Both the position numbers and the translations under genes were made by a program. From positions 2,892-47,889 of the forward strand of contig JADGJH010000009.1 of the NCBI GenBank assembly GCA_027596945.1: a stretch of DNA of 44,998 nucleotides, in the 5' to 3' direction. The first letter of the stretch is position 1, and each line of letters begins with the position of its first letter. The notes beneath the pieces are model-generated. The model was given only the letters and a program-made list of their open reading frames with translations. It had not been told where the DNA came from and did no database searches. This document shows positions 10,972-20,466 of this stretch, piece by piece. The stretch is from Physocladia obscura. Its lineage: Eukaryota; Chytridiomycota; Chytridiomycetes; Chytridiales; Chytriomycetaceae.

Positions 10972-12020
10972 GTTCTTTTGGGTGAATCCATACTCGAGAT
11001 TACTGAACTGGACAGCAAAGCCAGCAAATACGGCCATTTCTGCAACTCAAGGAACTGTAAAGACTGGTAAGTAAAATAACTTGTTTTAACTTTAAATTTT
11101 TAAAAAAATTTTTTTTTTTGAATACAGCATATATCCAATCCGTAAAGTGGGGAAAACCATCAGAAATACATAAAAATTATCCTCCAAACACAACTCATGC
11201 AATCGAAATTGTTTCCCTGCATCGTAGTATCGTTATGATTCCGCTCAGCTGGAACGACCACAAATCATGGACCGTTGGTCTTGATCTCCTTCTGCAAAAA
11301 TCAAGCGAAATCGAATCACCTCAGCTGCCACTTCCGCCACAACAGCAATCTTTGGCATCTATGTCCTTTCTATCATTGACAGGCCACTCGACATCAATGA
11401 TGACCGGTGGCGGAAACAGCGAGAGCTTTTTACCATTGCTCGAACGATTTAAAATCGTAGACACGAAAGATATGTTGGCGGAGCTGCATGCTGGCCCGGC
11501 TTGGCGCGGACCTACTGGCGGTAGTGCCGGTGACGGTAAGAAAGCTGCAGGTGAAGTAGCTGGTGATGGCACCAGGAATCTCGTTCGACGTGCAACTTCA
11601 TTGGGAGAAATGGCGACAGCAGCAGCAGCAGCGAAAACAAGAATGATGACCAAATCGACAAATGCAGTCTCAGCGGCATCGACAAGAATTTCAAGAACTA
11701 CTCCACCGCCACCACCACCATCTTCTTCGTCGACACCGTCTCCGACGCCGAGAAGCAGTGGTCGGACAACGCCAGTTTTTCGACCTGCTGGATCGCGAAT
11801 TAGGGAATTCAGTTTACGCGATGCAGTTGTCGGTGGAAGTGAAAGTGTTAGTGGCAGTAGTGGAATTCGGGTTGGTAAAAGGAGTACAAGTGTTGGAGGA
11901 CGAGCATCGCCGGCATTGAAAATATTTTCAAGAATGAGTGTATTCACTTCGTCGAGTCTTGCGACGTCCAGTGTCACGACGACGACCACAACGACTACAA
12001 CAACAAGCGAAAACGAATGA
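10972..12020 (+). CDS. Mcp5/Num1-like PH-domain protein, C-terminal part (5' exons missing)
   Basis: Exons 10972-11066 and 11128-12020 join in phase. The upstream intron end is convincing: branch-point-like GCTAAC, then CCTTGCAG. The reading starts FFWVNPYSRLLNW, continues TAYIQSVKWGKP, then SIVMIPLSW and DHKSWTVGLDLLL. This is the pattern of the Mcp5-type pleckstrin homology domain, found at the C-terminus of fungal cortical anchors of dynein and mitochondria (Num1, Mcp5) and in related proteins. It binds phosphoinositides at the plasma membrane. The remaining about 230 residues are Ser/Thr/Ala-rich and disordered, with a proline tract and a poly-Thr run near the end. The N-terminal part of the gene is absent from the expected place, so the locus is incomplete here. 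The domain is likely; the exact ortholog is unknown. Confidence 0.7.
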
Positions 12021-12773
12021 ATCTTTTTCTATTAATCATCTTTTTAATCTATGATTTTTAGAATTTTTTTTCTTCTTTTCGTTCAGCCCTGTTTTGTCGT
12101 TTGTGAACCTCTTTTTCTCTTGATTAATTTGACAATAAAAGATTGCTCATAAATGGTGAGATAATTTTAAAATCAAAGAGTTCTTTTGCTGTATTCCAAA
12201 TCAATTATGAAATCTTCCAACCTGAGTAAATAACAGTATTACGTTGACAATAAAATTTATAATAAGTGTTTACCAAAATATAGTCATTTATTAGTAACCA
12301 CTTGGTGACTGACATGATACAATAATATATAACTAGCAGTAAAAGAAAATAACTCTGTAATAGAAGTTCATACAGAAACTGGTTGAAACAAATTCAACCT
12401 CAGATATTTCACGCTTTGTTTGGTTCATAAATGGGAGTATTTTTCAGAATTCTTATTGAGGCTTCTGAATTTTGGTGGATCGATCAATGGCTTGTCGCTT
12501 CTGCGTCGGTTGACTGCTGTCAAAAGCATGTAAACAACAAAAGTAAAAGATCTAGATGAAAAAAGATGATATAATACAAAATTCTAATTATTAAAGTAAA
12601 TAATAATCAGTTGCAATCCCTTTCTTGGCCAAAAAAACTGGAAATTTTAATGTAGAAAATTTTCAATTTCACAGCATTTGTGTGCTATTTTTTGACAACC
12701 TTTTTTTTTCTTTGTAAACTGTCAAAAATAACTCAAACGCGACACCCTCAAAATACAAGAAAGGGTGCGCAGA
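12021..12773. other. Intergenic between PH gene and GH16-GT2 gene
   Basis: AT-rich; AATAAA follows the PH-gene stop (about 12134). It contains one possible small minus-strand exon (12425-12551, listed separately). The stretch just before 12774 ends GCGCAG, which could be an intron acceptor, so a missed 5' exon of the GH16-GT2 gene is possible. Confidence 0.5.
12425..12551 (-). CDS. Possible terminal exon of an unrecognised small gene
   Basis: After a plausible acceptor (TTTTTTCATCTAG) one frame reads SFTFVVYMLLTAVNRRR, then SDKPLIDPPKFRSL, and ends at TGA in 12425-12427. A short hydrophobic segment followed by a basic cluster looks like a membrane-protein tail. No 5' exon was found and no family is recognised. 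Low certainty. Confidence 0.25.
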
Positions 12774-15700
12774 ATGAATGCACCGGGAGCAACAACAACA
12801 AATTCCGCAGCGAATGAAAATCAGACTCCAATAAACGCAACTGCAATTGTAGCAACAGATTTATTCTCGGAAACAGTAACAGCAAAAATAAATGATACTG
12901 CAACAACAGCAGTAATTGATGCAGCCCCAACTGACACGAAAAACGCGGGAAACAACGGTGGTGGCAAAGTAACAACAGCAGCAACAACTTTTGCTGTACT
13001 TCCTTTCGATGATACTGAAGCATTCGCTACTTCCGTTTTCACCGAGAATTTCACAGGCTCTGCACTCAACACGACCAGATGGACAATTGCCGGCTCCACA
13101 TGCGCAAATACTTTGCGCACAATGGGCCAACTGTACGCGAACAACTCTGCGCCACTTTCGTTCTCCGCCGAAGGGGTCACGGTGTCTGTTCTCAACGCGC
13201 CTATATCACTGGATATATGTGAACAAGACTATTCGCTCGCCAACGTCGCCAAAAATTACACCAGTTCTCGTTTCCTCTCCTCTGAATGTTACTCGCATGG
13301 AATCTTCGAAGTTATCGCCAAAATGCCCAACGGAACTTACACCTGGCCCGCAATCTGGCTCGAATGCTACAATTGCACCGATGCTAACTATTTTGAAATT
13401 GATATTATCGAAACTTATGGTCCGAAGCTTGGCTACAGCGGCGAAATGTCTGCATTCTACAACAGAAACACTACTGGCGACCACTCCCAAAACTATATTC
13501 CTGAAACATATGACCTTATCAATCAGTTTCACAACTATACAGTCGTTTGGGTAAATGGCTTTATTGGATTCTTTTTTGACGGAATTGAAATCGGCAAGTT
13601 TAATTACTCAGCCATTCCCAAAGCATCACATCTTGACGAAGGATGCGCGATTCTTAATATCAACCTCGCTCTTGAAGGTACCGCTCGCAACGGCATTTCT
13701 CCAAATTACTCTGAACTTGCTTCCGATGAGCCCTATTGGTCTCCTCTTTCTGTTCGATCAATCAACATCTTCCAGGTTTTTGAAAAAAAAAAATTTTTTT
13801 TCGATCCCTTCTGATATATATACAGGGCCCAAATACATCCGACACAATCTACACCTCGCGCTGCATTTCATATGCCTGCACTCATATCCATATATCATCT
13901 TCGCAAGCACTCCGTAACGCAGAAGAAATTCCTGTCGCGATTGCAATAAGTCTTTTTTTGATTATTTTGCTTTTGGTTGGATTCGGCAAGTGTTCAAGGC
14001 TCTCGATTATCAATGTGTTACGGGCTTTTTGGACTGGTGTTATTATTCTCGCCATTTTGTCACCAGCTATTGTGGGCTACTTTTTGCATTGGGAGGTTTT
14101 TGCGAAAGGTGTTTACGCTTTGGGGTAAGTTTTTTACTTTTTCGTTGGCCAGTGAAGCGAGTTAAAGTGGTCCTAACACAGAATTTCCATTTCAGTTGCA
14201 AATTGGTGATTTAAATTACTTCCTACTTACTTCTTAAAAATTAGAACTTACGGAATTTTCACAATGGTTCACTACTCTGTTCAAATCTATTGCGTGATTT
14301 TGCATAAAATCCGTTTGTCAAAAGCGCGTAAAATCAAGGCTCGCAACCCAGATCTCACACCACCAGTGACTGCAATCTCAAATGCCGTATACCGTGAAAC
14401 CCCCGCACTTTTCGAACAATGTATGCGGTCTATTTTGGAAATGAAACGCCAGAATAACAAGTACATTATTGTTGTTGCCGACGGACAGAGACTTGAAGAG
14501 GAATATCTTGTGGATATATTTTTGAGCGTCTTTCCTGAGAATTCGACCGTCATAAGGCTTGATTCACTCGAAAATCGTCGAGTTTTACGAATTCCATTAA
14601 ATGGTTTTGGAAAGCCGTATTCGGCGATTTTCGTTACACAACCATGGGGAGGTAAACGAGAAGCAATGTATACGGCGATGGCACTTGTCATTAACGACCC
14701 TGAAGTGAAAGCAATTCTTACTACCGACTCTGACACCGTTTTCGATCGGAATGCATTGAATGCGCTTTCGTATGAACTCCGAAATCCGCTTGTCGGCGCC
14801 GTTGCAGGAGAATGCAGAATTATTAACCGTTGGGATTCTTTCATTTCGTATGTTTCTGACGTTCGATACAACTTCGCCTTTAATATTGAGCGCGCTTGCC
14901 AGAGTTTGCATTATGCCGTTGTTTGTGTGAGTGGACCTATTGGCATGTATCGGACACAAGGGCTCGAAAAAATTATGGATAAGTGGGTAGATCAACGTTT
15001 TATGAAAACAAAATGCACCTACGGCGATGACAGACATTTGACGAACCTGTTTCTCAACGAAGGTTGGAAGATTGTGTATACACCAGATGCTTTTTGCTAC
15101 ACCGAATCTCCTTCAACAATCCTTGCATTCTTCAAGCAACAAACGCGATGGTGTAAATCTTTCTATCGTGAATTCGCTTGGTCTATGCCTTCGTTTCACA
15201 AGCAGTCTCTGTGGTTCGGCTATGAAATGACATTTCAATTGATCTACCCGTTTCTGCTCTTGTACTGGCAACTCATTATCTTGTTCACAGGAACTTATGT
15301 CGATCAACTTTTGACTGTCACAATTATCGTCGCATTTGCCATGCTGAAAGCAACAGCTGCATTTGCCATTGGTGGATGCAAGAATCCTAAATTGTTTTAC
15401 TACCCGTTCCACTTTCTCTTCTTCATCACAGTCTTGTTTCCAGCAAAACTCATGGCGCTTGTAACGCTGTGGGACATGTCGTGGGGAACGCGTGGAATGG
15501 GAGTTGATTGGATGAATCGTCTGGTACTTACGCTTTGGAACTTAATGCTTCTTGTCGGCGTGGCGTTGTCTGTCCGGAATATTGTTGCTGATGGGTTGGT
15601 AACTGTTTTGATCAAATCATCGGTACTGCCATGGGAGTACGTTGTTGGATCTATGTTTGTTATTGCATTAGTCATGTACTTGGTGTATTTGGTGTCACGG

Positions 15701-15811
15701 TATAATGTGTTGCGGGCAAAAAATAAGAATTGGGAGATTGAGGTTAAAATTGATAAGAATTTCCCGATGCGAGAAGTCAAGAGCATTATCCCACGACAAC
15801 GAGTTTTTTAA
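12774..15811 (+). CDS. GH16 glycoside hydrolase fused to hyaluronan-synthase-like GT2 membrane synthase
   Basis: Exons 12774-13775, 13826-14124 and 14245-15811 join in phase (0, then 2) to one 955-residue frame. Residues about 85-335 form a GH16 (glucanase/transglycosylase-like) domain with the catalytic motif EIDIIE (E208, D210, E213), FEVIAKMPNGTYTWPAIWL before it, and about ten N-glycosylation sequons. Three hydrophobic helices follow. From about 460 comes a family 2 glycosyltransferase: TTDSDT (D595/D597), VSGPIGMYR, GDDRHLTN (D695/D696) and QQTRW (732-736), then further membrane helices. SGPIGMYR with GDDRHLTN is the hyaluronan synthase signature, close also to fungal Cps1-type and chitin synthases. 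Predicted topology puts GH16 outside and the GT2 domain in the cytosol. No signal peptide is visible, so a 5' exon may be missing. The product polymer (hyaluronan, chitin or a glucan) cannot be told from sequence. Confidence 0.82.
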
Positions 15812-15850
15812 TTTATTTTGAGAATTTGCGTAGTGGAGAATGTGCTCGTC

Positions 15851-15860
15851 NNNNNNNNNN
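15851..15860. other. Assembly gap (10 N)
   Basis: Ten N between the GH16-GT2 gene and the SIN3 remnant. The true distance and content are unknown; the flanks (15812-15850 and 15861-16105) hold no visible gene. Synteny across this point depends on the scaffolding. Confidence 0.99.
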
Positions 15861-16105
15861 CTCCTCTCTCCTGTCTTTTCGTTCACCTTGTATTGAAAGG
15901 AGGCTGCTTTTCCCTCCTTGCATTTCTTCACGTTTTGTCCTTCTTTCTTGTAAACATACAAAGAAAAATTGATTCCAAATCAATTTGATTTTTAGTTCTA
16001 AAATCTTAAATGGATACTGAGTTAATTTCTGTATTTCACTGTCTTTCTGGTTGGCACATTTTTTGATGCTGAATCTAATCAAATTTTTCAGTTGCAAAAA
16101 AATTG

Positions 16106-18434
16106 AATGTCTGAAGCGCCGGCAGCTCAAAGTACTGAGGGCAACGGTAATTTAGCTAATGGGCTGAGCACAATAACTAAGTAAGAATTGTACATATTAT
16201 AAGATACAGGACGTTGGCTGGCTTATCTGTGAAACTATCGAGTCATTAATCCGCAATTTCTTTTCGAATACGGACTGACTCCCATTTCTTGCTCTAGAAA
16301 TCAACGAACGCTGAACAACACAACGAGTGAAACTCCACAGTTGCAATCTCAGCCGCAAAATCAGATTCAGCAACCGATTCAAGCACTATCCCAGCTACCC
16401 CAACAATATCCACAGCAACAGCCCCCACAACAGCCGCAAAAGCAACAACCTCCCCCGCATACTGGCTATCCTACTGCCCAATCATCTACGGCTCCTCAAC
16501 TGCAACCGCACCAGCAAAATCACAATCCATATCAGCCTCGTTCTATTAACGTGAAAGATGCTCTGTCGTATTTGGATCAAGTAATGCTTCAATTCCAGGC
16601 GTCATTGAACGTGTTTCGACTTTGTTTCGAGGGCATCCGACACTCGTTACTGGCTTTAATACATTTTTGCCGCACAGCTATCGTATTGAGGTTGATGCTC
16701 CCTCTCCCGCTCCAGTTGCAGCAGCATAGCAATTTGTACAGGCTACTATGAATCCTCTTGATCCTAGCAAAGTATACACTCCAACTGGACTCCAAACTTC
16801 AAGCATTCGTCAGCAATCTCCTCCAGTACCGGCGCCTGCCGCAATTCAACAACAGCCGCAGCATTACATTAATCAGCAGCTTCCCCAATCATATTATTCC
16901 CACCCGCAGCATCACCCACAAAATCTGCCACCACAACAGCAGCAATCTCATATTCCCGAACCTCCACCCGGCTATCATATTCCATCTCAGCATCACCAAC
17001 AGTCACAGCAGCGGCACCCACATCCTTATAGTCTTATGGCACCAAATCATGACCTTCATAATCAAACTGTCCCACAACAGGTATCGCAGCCTGTTCAGGC
17101 TGTTCAACAGCCTCCCGTTTTACATCAACAAGCTTCTCTCACGCAACAAATTCCTCCCATGTCGTCCCATCTTGAAGTGGCACAGAAGAAGACACCAGTT
17201 GAATTTGGTCATGCGGTTAGCTATGTGTCAAGGTTGGCTTGGCGAAAATAAAATCTTCTTAATTCCAAATAATATTGGCATTAACAAAATATAATAAATA
17301 GAATCGATTTTCAAATGAACCGGACACTTACAAGCACTTTCTCGAAATTTTGCAAACTTATCAGAAGGAAAGTAAGCCAATCCAGCAAGTTTATGCCCAA
17401 GTTCAGGTTCTTTTCAGAAGCGCACCTGATTTGCTTAACGAATTTAAGCACTTTTTGCCTGAAGTTGGCTCGATTGTCAACAAGGGCGGAAACTCTTTGG
17501 CAAGTGTGGTTTGATTTGTAATCTTAAAAAATTGTAGGCGCAGCCCGCGGGGCCACTGTAATGCCACAAATTGCCACATGGTCAGACAATCGCCGTCCAT
17601 CTGCAAGCAATATACTGTACCCAACCTTACACTAAATTCCTGCTAAAAAAGCTGGAAAACGGGCTGGTGTGTTTCGAAGCACTCCTGTTGTATTGGGATT
17701 TTCCGTTAGCTTTCCCTTGCAACAGCAGCCACAGCGCCAGCAACCTTCTATCTAAGTTGAAAGTGCCTCAACATCGCTTGCGGCAGTTCAACGGCAGGCT
17801 GCCCAACAACAATTGCCGACAAAGAAACAGAAGCGAGTTCCAGAAATCACCTCCACATCATTTGACCCTTAAATCAAGTTGCTGTGGGACTTGGACACCA
17901 AAATACGGAGTCAGTGCAACAAATCTCAAAAGATCGTTATACTGAGTTTATCCGCGCTGTGTACGATCTGTTTGCGGCTAAAATTGAGTCTGCAGAGTTC
18001 GAAGATCGAGTTCGAGGACTTTTCGGAACTGCAGCTTTTTCGTCCTATACGATTAATAAGCTAGTTCAATAGATTAGATTGTCAAGCAAATCCAAATTAT
18101 TGTCCAAGATCCTGCTAGCATGGATTTGGTTGAGCTTTATTTCAGAGACCGAGATAAGCTGGTTTCAAGCACCAGACAGGAAAGTGTCTACAGAGTGAAT
18201 GCCGAACGACTTTGTGAAGATGACAATATGCTTTGTTTAGCATATGTGAGTTTGGTTTTTTGACCTTTTTTCTGAGTTTTGATTCTTTCTTTTTTAATCC
18301 AGCATATCACACCTCGTGCATTGACATTTCAACTCCTCACCAAAGAGGATCCTGTAATTCTTGATGAAATTTTGGTTGAAGAACGTTGGTCAATTTATGT
18401 TGATCAGTTTATTCAATTGTCGTTGTCACAATAA
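16106..18434 (+). pseudogene. SIN3: SIN3 co-repressor remnant, internally deleted and frame-broken
   Basis: Recognisable SIN3 pieces lie in order. Exon 16106-16180 (MSEAPAAQS...) is followed by a Gln-rich stretch from 16298. PAH1 begins with [12 protein letters not shown] but jumps near 16597 to [16 protein letters not shown] in another frame, losing about 20-25 codons. A TAG lies at about 16728. A long Gln/Pro linker comes next. PAH2 follows from EFGHAVSYVSR through an intron to NRFSNEPDTYKHF and LLNEFKHFLPEVGS (17302-17500), with a one-base phase error at the intron. After two more stops the frame goes straight to the C-terminal domain (RYTEFIRAVYDLF, FEDRVRGLFGT, INKLVQ). That is broken by TAG plus an AGATT duplication, then resumes to the stop at 18434 across a normal intron (18246-18302). 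PAH3 and the HDAC-interacting region are absent. Introns persist, so it is not a retrocopy. Confidence 0.82.
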
Positions 18435-19267
18435 AAAACTTGTTAAGTTGAGATCTAAAATTTGCTGACCATTGTTATTTATTTACTCAATTAGCAAGTG
18501 TAAACTTTTTTTTATTTAAATATGATTTGCTGACGTTGTCGAATTTGCACAAACTCAGTAGTAGTGTTTTTGACAAAGATAACTGCGCGATGGCCACAAC
18601 CACAATATCAACAATGCAAAGGCACCCAAAATAAAAGTAACAGTCCAACTATGACAGTGGCGGTGTGGCCATGACACGGACAGACGACAAAGAAACTATT
18701 CTGCAAGCCCAACCAGTGAGGAAACAACCATGCAGATTGTGGTGTTGATAGAAAATGAAACAAGCAGAAAAAAAAGAGAAAAGAAAGAGGAGAGAGGAAG
18801 ATAACAAGGAGAATTGCCATTTTCTACTCTGTTGAATGTGGTGTTTACCATCAATTTCCATGTGAAAATCTCAGCAAAAACCTCACTAACTATTGAGTCA
18901 CCAACTATCTTCCAGGTCCATTAGCAAGTAAATCTTTAGTTTGGCTCAATGCCAAAGCATCGATTTTGTCGCAGGCACATTTAAGTGGTACTCTCTGAAT
19001 GATATTCAATTTTTTTCTATTTGCTTTTGTTTGGTTTAAAACTGGCTACTTTATTTAATTGCTTACATGTGTCTCTCCGAAATATAGAAATATAGAATAA
19101 ATTTGACTTCACAAGGGGAGACACCAAAGTTTTAAATCAAGGCATACAATTCAACTTTACCAAAAAAAAGAAAACCTGAAATGTGTTTGTTGTTTAAAAT
19201 CGTGAATTCACCGACAAATGTGATACTTCCATGTTTTATAAACATTCTAAAAGCAATTTCAACCCCT
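18435..19267. other. Intergenic between SIN3 remnant and aldose epimerase 1
   Basis: AT-rich, with a purine-rich patch at about 18740-18810. Both neighbours end here (convergent). No gene seen. Confidence 0.55.
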
Positions 19268-20466
19268 TTATTCCTCAGCTGAAACCAATCTGAATCTATA
19301 TTCTGTTCTTTGCTGCCAAGGATCTCCACCTTTTTTCAGAACAACTGTTTTTCTCACATTCGGATCCAAACTATTCACTGCATCAGGTGGTGCGCTAGTT
19401 TCGAGACAAAAAGCTGAATGAGGACCGTAGAATCCAGCCGGCTGAGACTTAATCTTTGTGGGAATGGTTGCATTCAGCCAGTTTCCTGTGTACAGCTGAA
19501 ATCCAACTGCGTCTGTATGCATTTCCAATACTATTCCTGACTCAGCACATTCCACAATCGCTGCCCGAAGAATTACATTAGAGTCAATAGCGAGATCTTT
19601 TGTAATGTAAAAGTGATCATATCCACGCCACTGCGCCAGCTTTTCAATTTCAGCACCAAACGCCTTCGCGACGGTAAAATCCATTTCAGGGATAGAGCCT
19701 GTCAGTGCGATTTCACCTGTAGGAATCTGGACATAATTAAGCACAAAGTGTCCACGAGCAGACGGAAACTGGGCAGTATGAGCAAGAATTGACGGATTAC
19801 GCATCCCTGTAAGGTTGAAAAATGTGTGGCTTGTCAAGTTTACGATAGTTTCGGTTTCATCAGCCGATGTGACCTCTGGTTCTTCAGTTGGAATGTGCGC
19901 TTCATAGTCAATTTCGAGTGTTGAATTTTGAATTGTGTACGTGATTGACGCAATTAAAGGCAATGGGAATTTTTCTTCGCCAGCATCGCTGTAACACTGT
20001 AATTTGACACTGGAATTGGTTTTAGAGACAACTGCCCATTCTTTACTGTCGAACCCAACAATCCCGCCGTGTCTGTAAATGGTAAAGAATTAAGAAAGCG
20101 AAGGAGAATGCAGCAACAAATTACATTGAATTTGGTGGTTTGTTGATTGGTAGTTGGTATTTTCTGCCATTGAGCTGAAACTCGCCGTTCGCAATACGGT
20201 TTGCAACACGTCCGACCGTTCCCACGTATTGGTGGCTATATATAAAAAGACAGGTTAAACTCTTGTTGATCTTTGCATTGCAAATAGTGTAATTGTGATG
20301 TGTACACTTTGATGTTTCTTTGTTCCTGCGCTGTTTGAAAGCCGTGAACAACATCGCGAATCACGCCTTCGCGATCTGGAGTAAAGATACTGACGATTGT
20401 GGCGCCAAGAGGACGAATGACGACAGAAAAAGGCGTTGTACTGGACTTTAGTGTGATGTCTGCCAT
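19268..20466 (-). CDS. Aldose 1-epimerase (galactose mutarotase), paralog 1
   Basis: Exons 20306-20466, 20125-20235 and 19268-20072 close in phase (introns of 70 and 52 nt) to 358 residues, the usual length of the family. It interconverts alpha and beta anomers of galactose and glucose, at the entry of the Leloir pathway. Visible: the N-terminal RPLGATIVSIFTPDR, YVGTVGRVANRI, HGG at the start of exon 3, [23 protein letters not shown] with the catalytic-region histidine, and [11 protein letters not shown] with the catalytic glutamate. All expected active-site segments are present, so the enzyme looks functional. No signal peptide, so cytosolic. ATG 20466 starts MADITLK directly at the conserved strand. 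A second copy lies 2.6 kb away on the same strand. Confidence 0.92.

Noticed and set aside
11321..11989. 222-codon minus frame opposite the PH-domain gene
   Set aside because: It is the antisense shadow of the Ser/Thr/Pro-rich tail; the plus strand carries the recognisable PH domain in the same exon.
14287..14871. 194-codon minus frame opposite the GT2 domain
   Set aside because: Shadow of a conserved coding exon; no family resemblance of its own.
16106..18434. Stop-codon reassignment (TAG/TAA read as Gln) to explain the SIN3 stops
   Set aside because: TAA and TAG terminate the other genes in the window normally, and reassignment cannot explain the shifts and missing domains.
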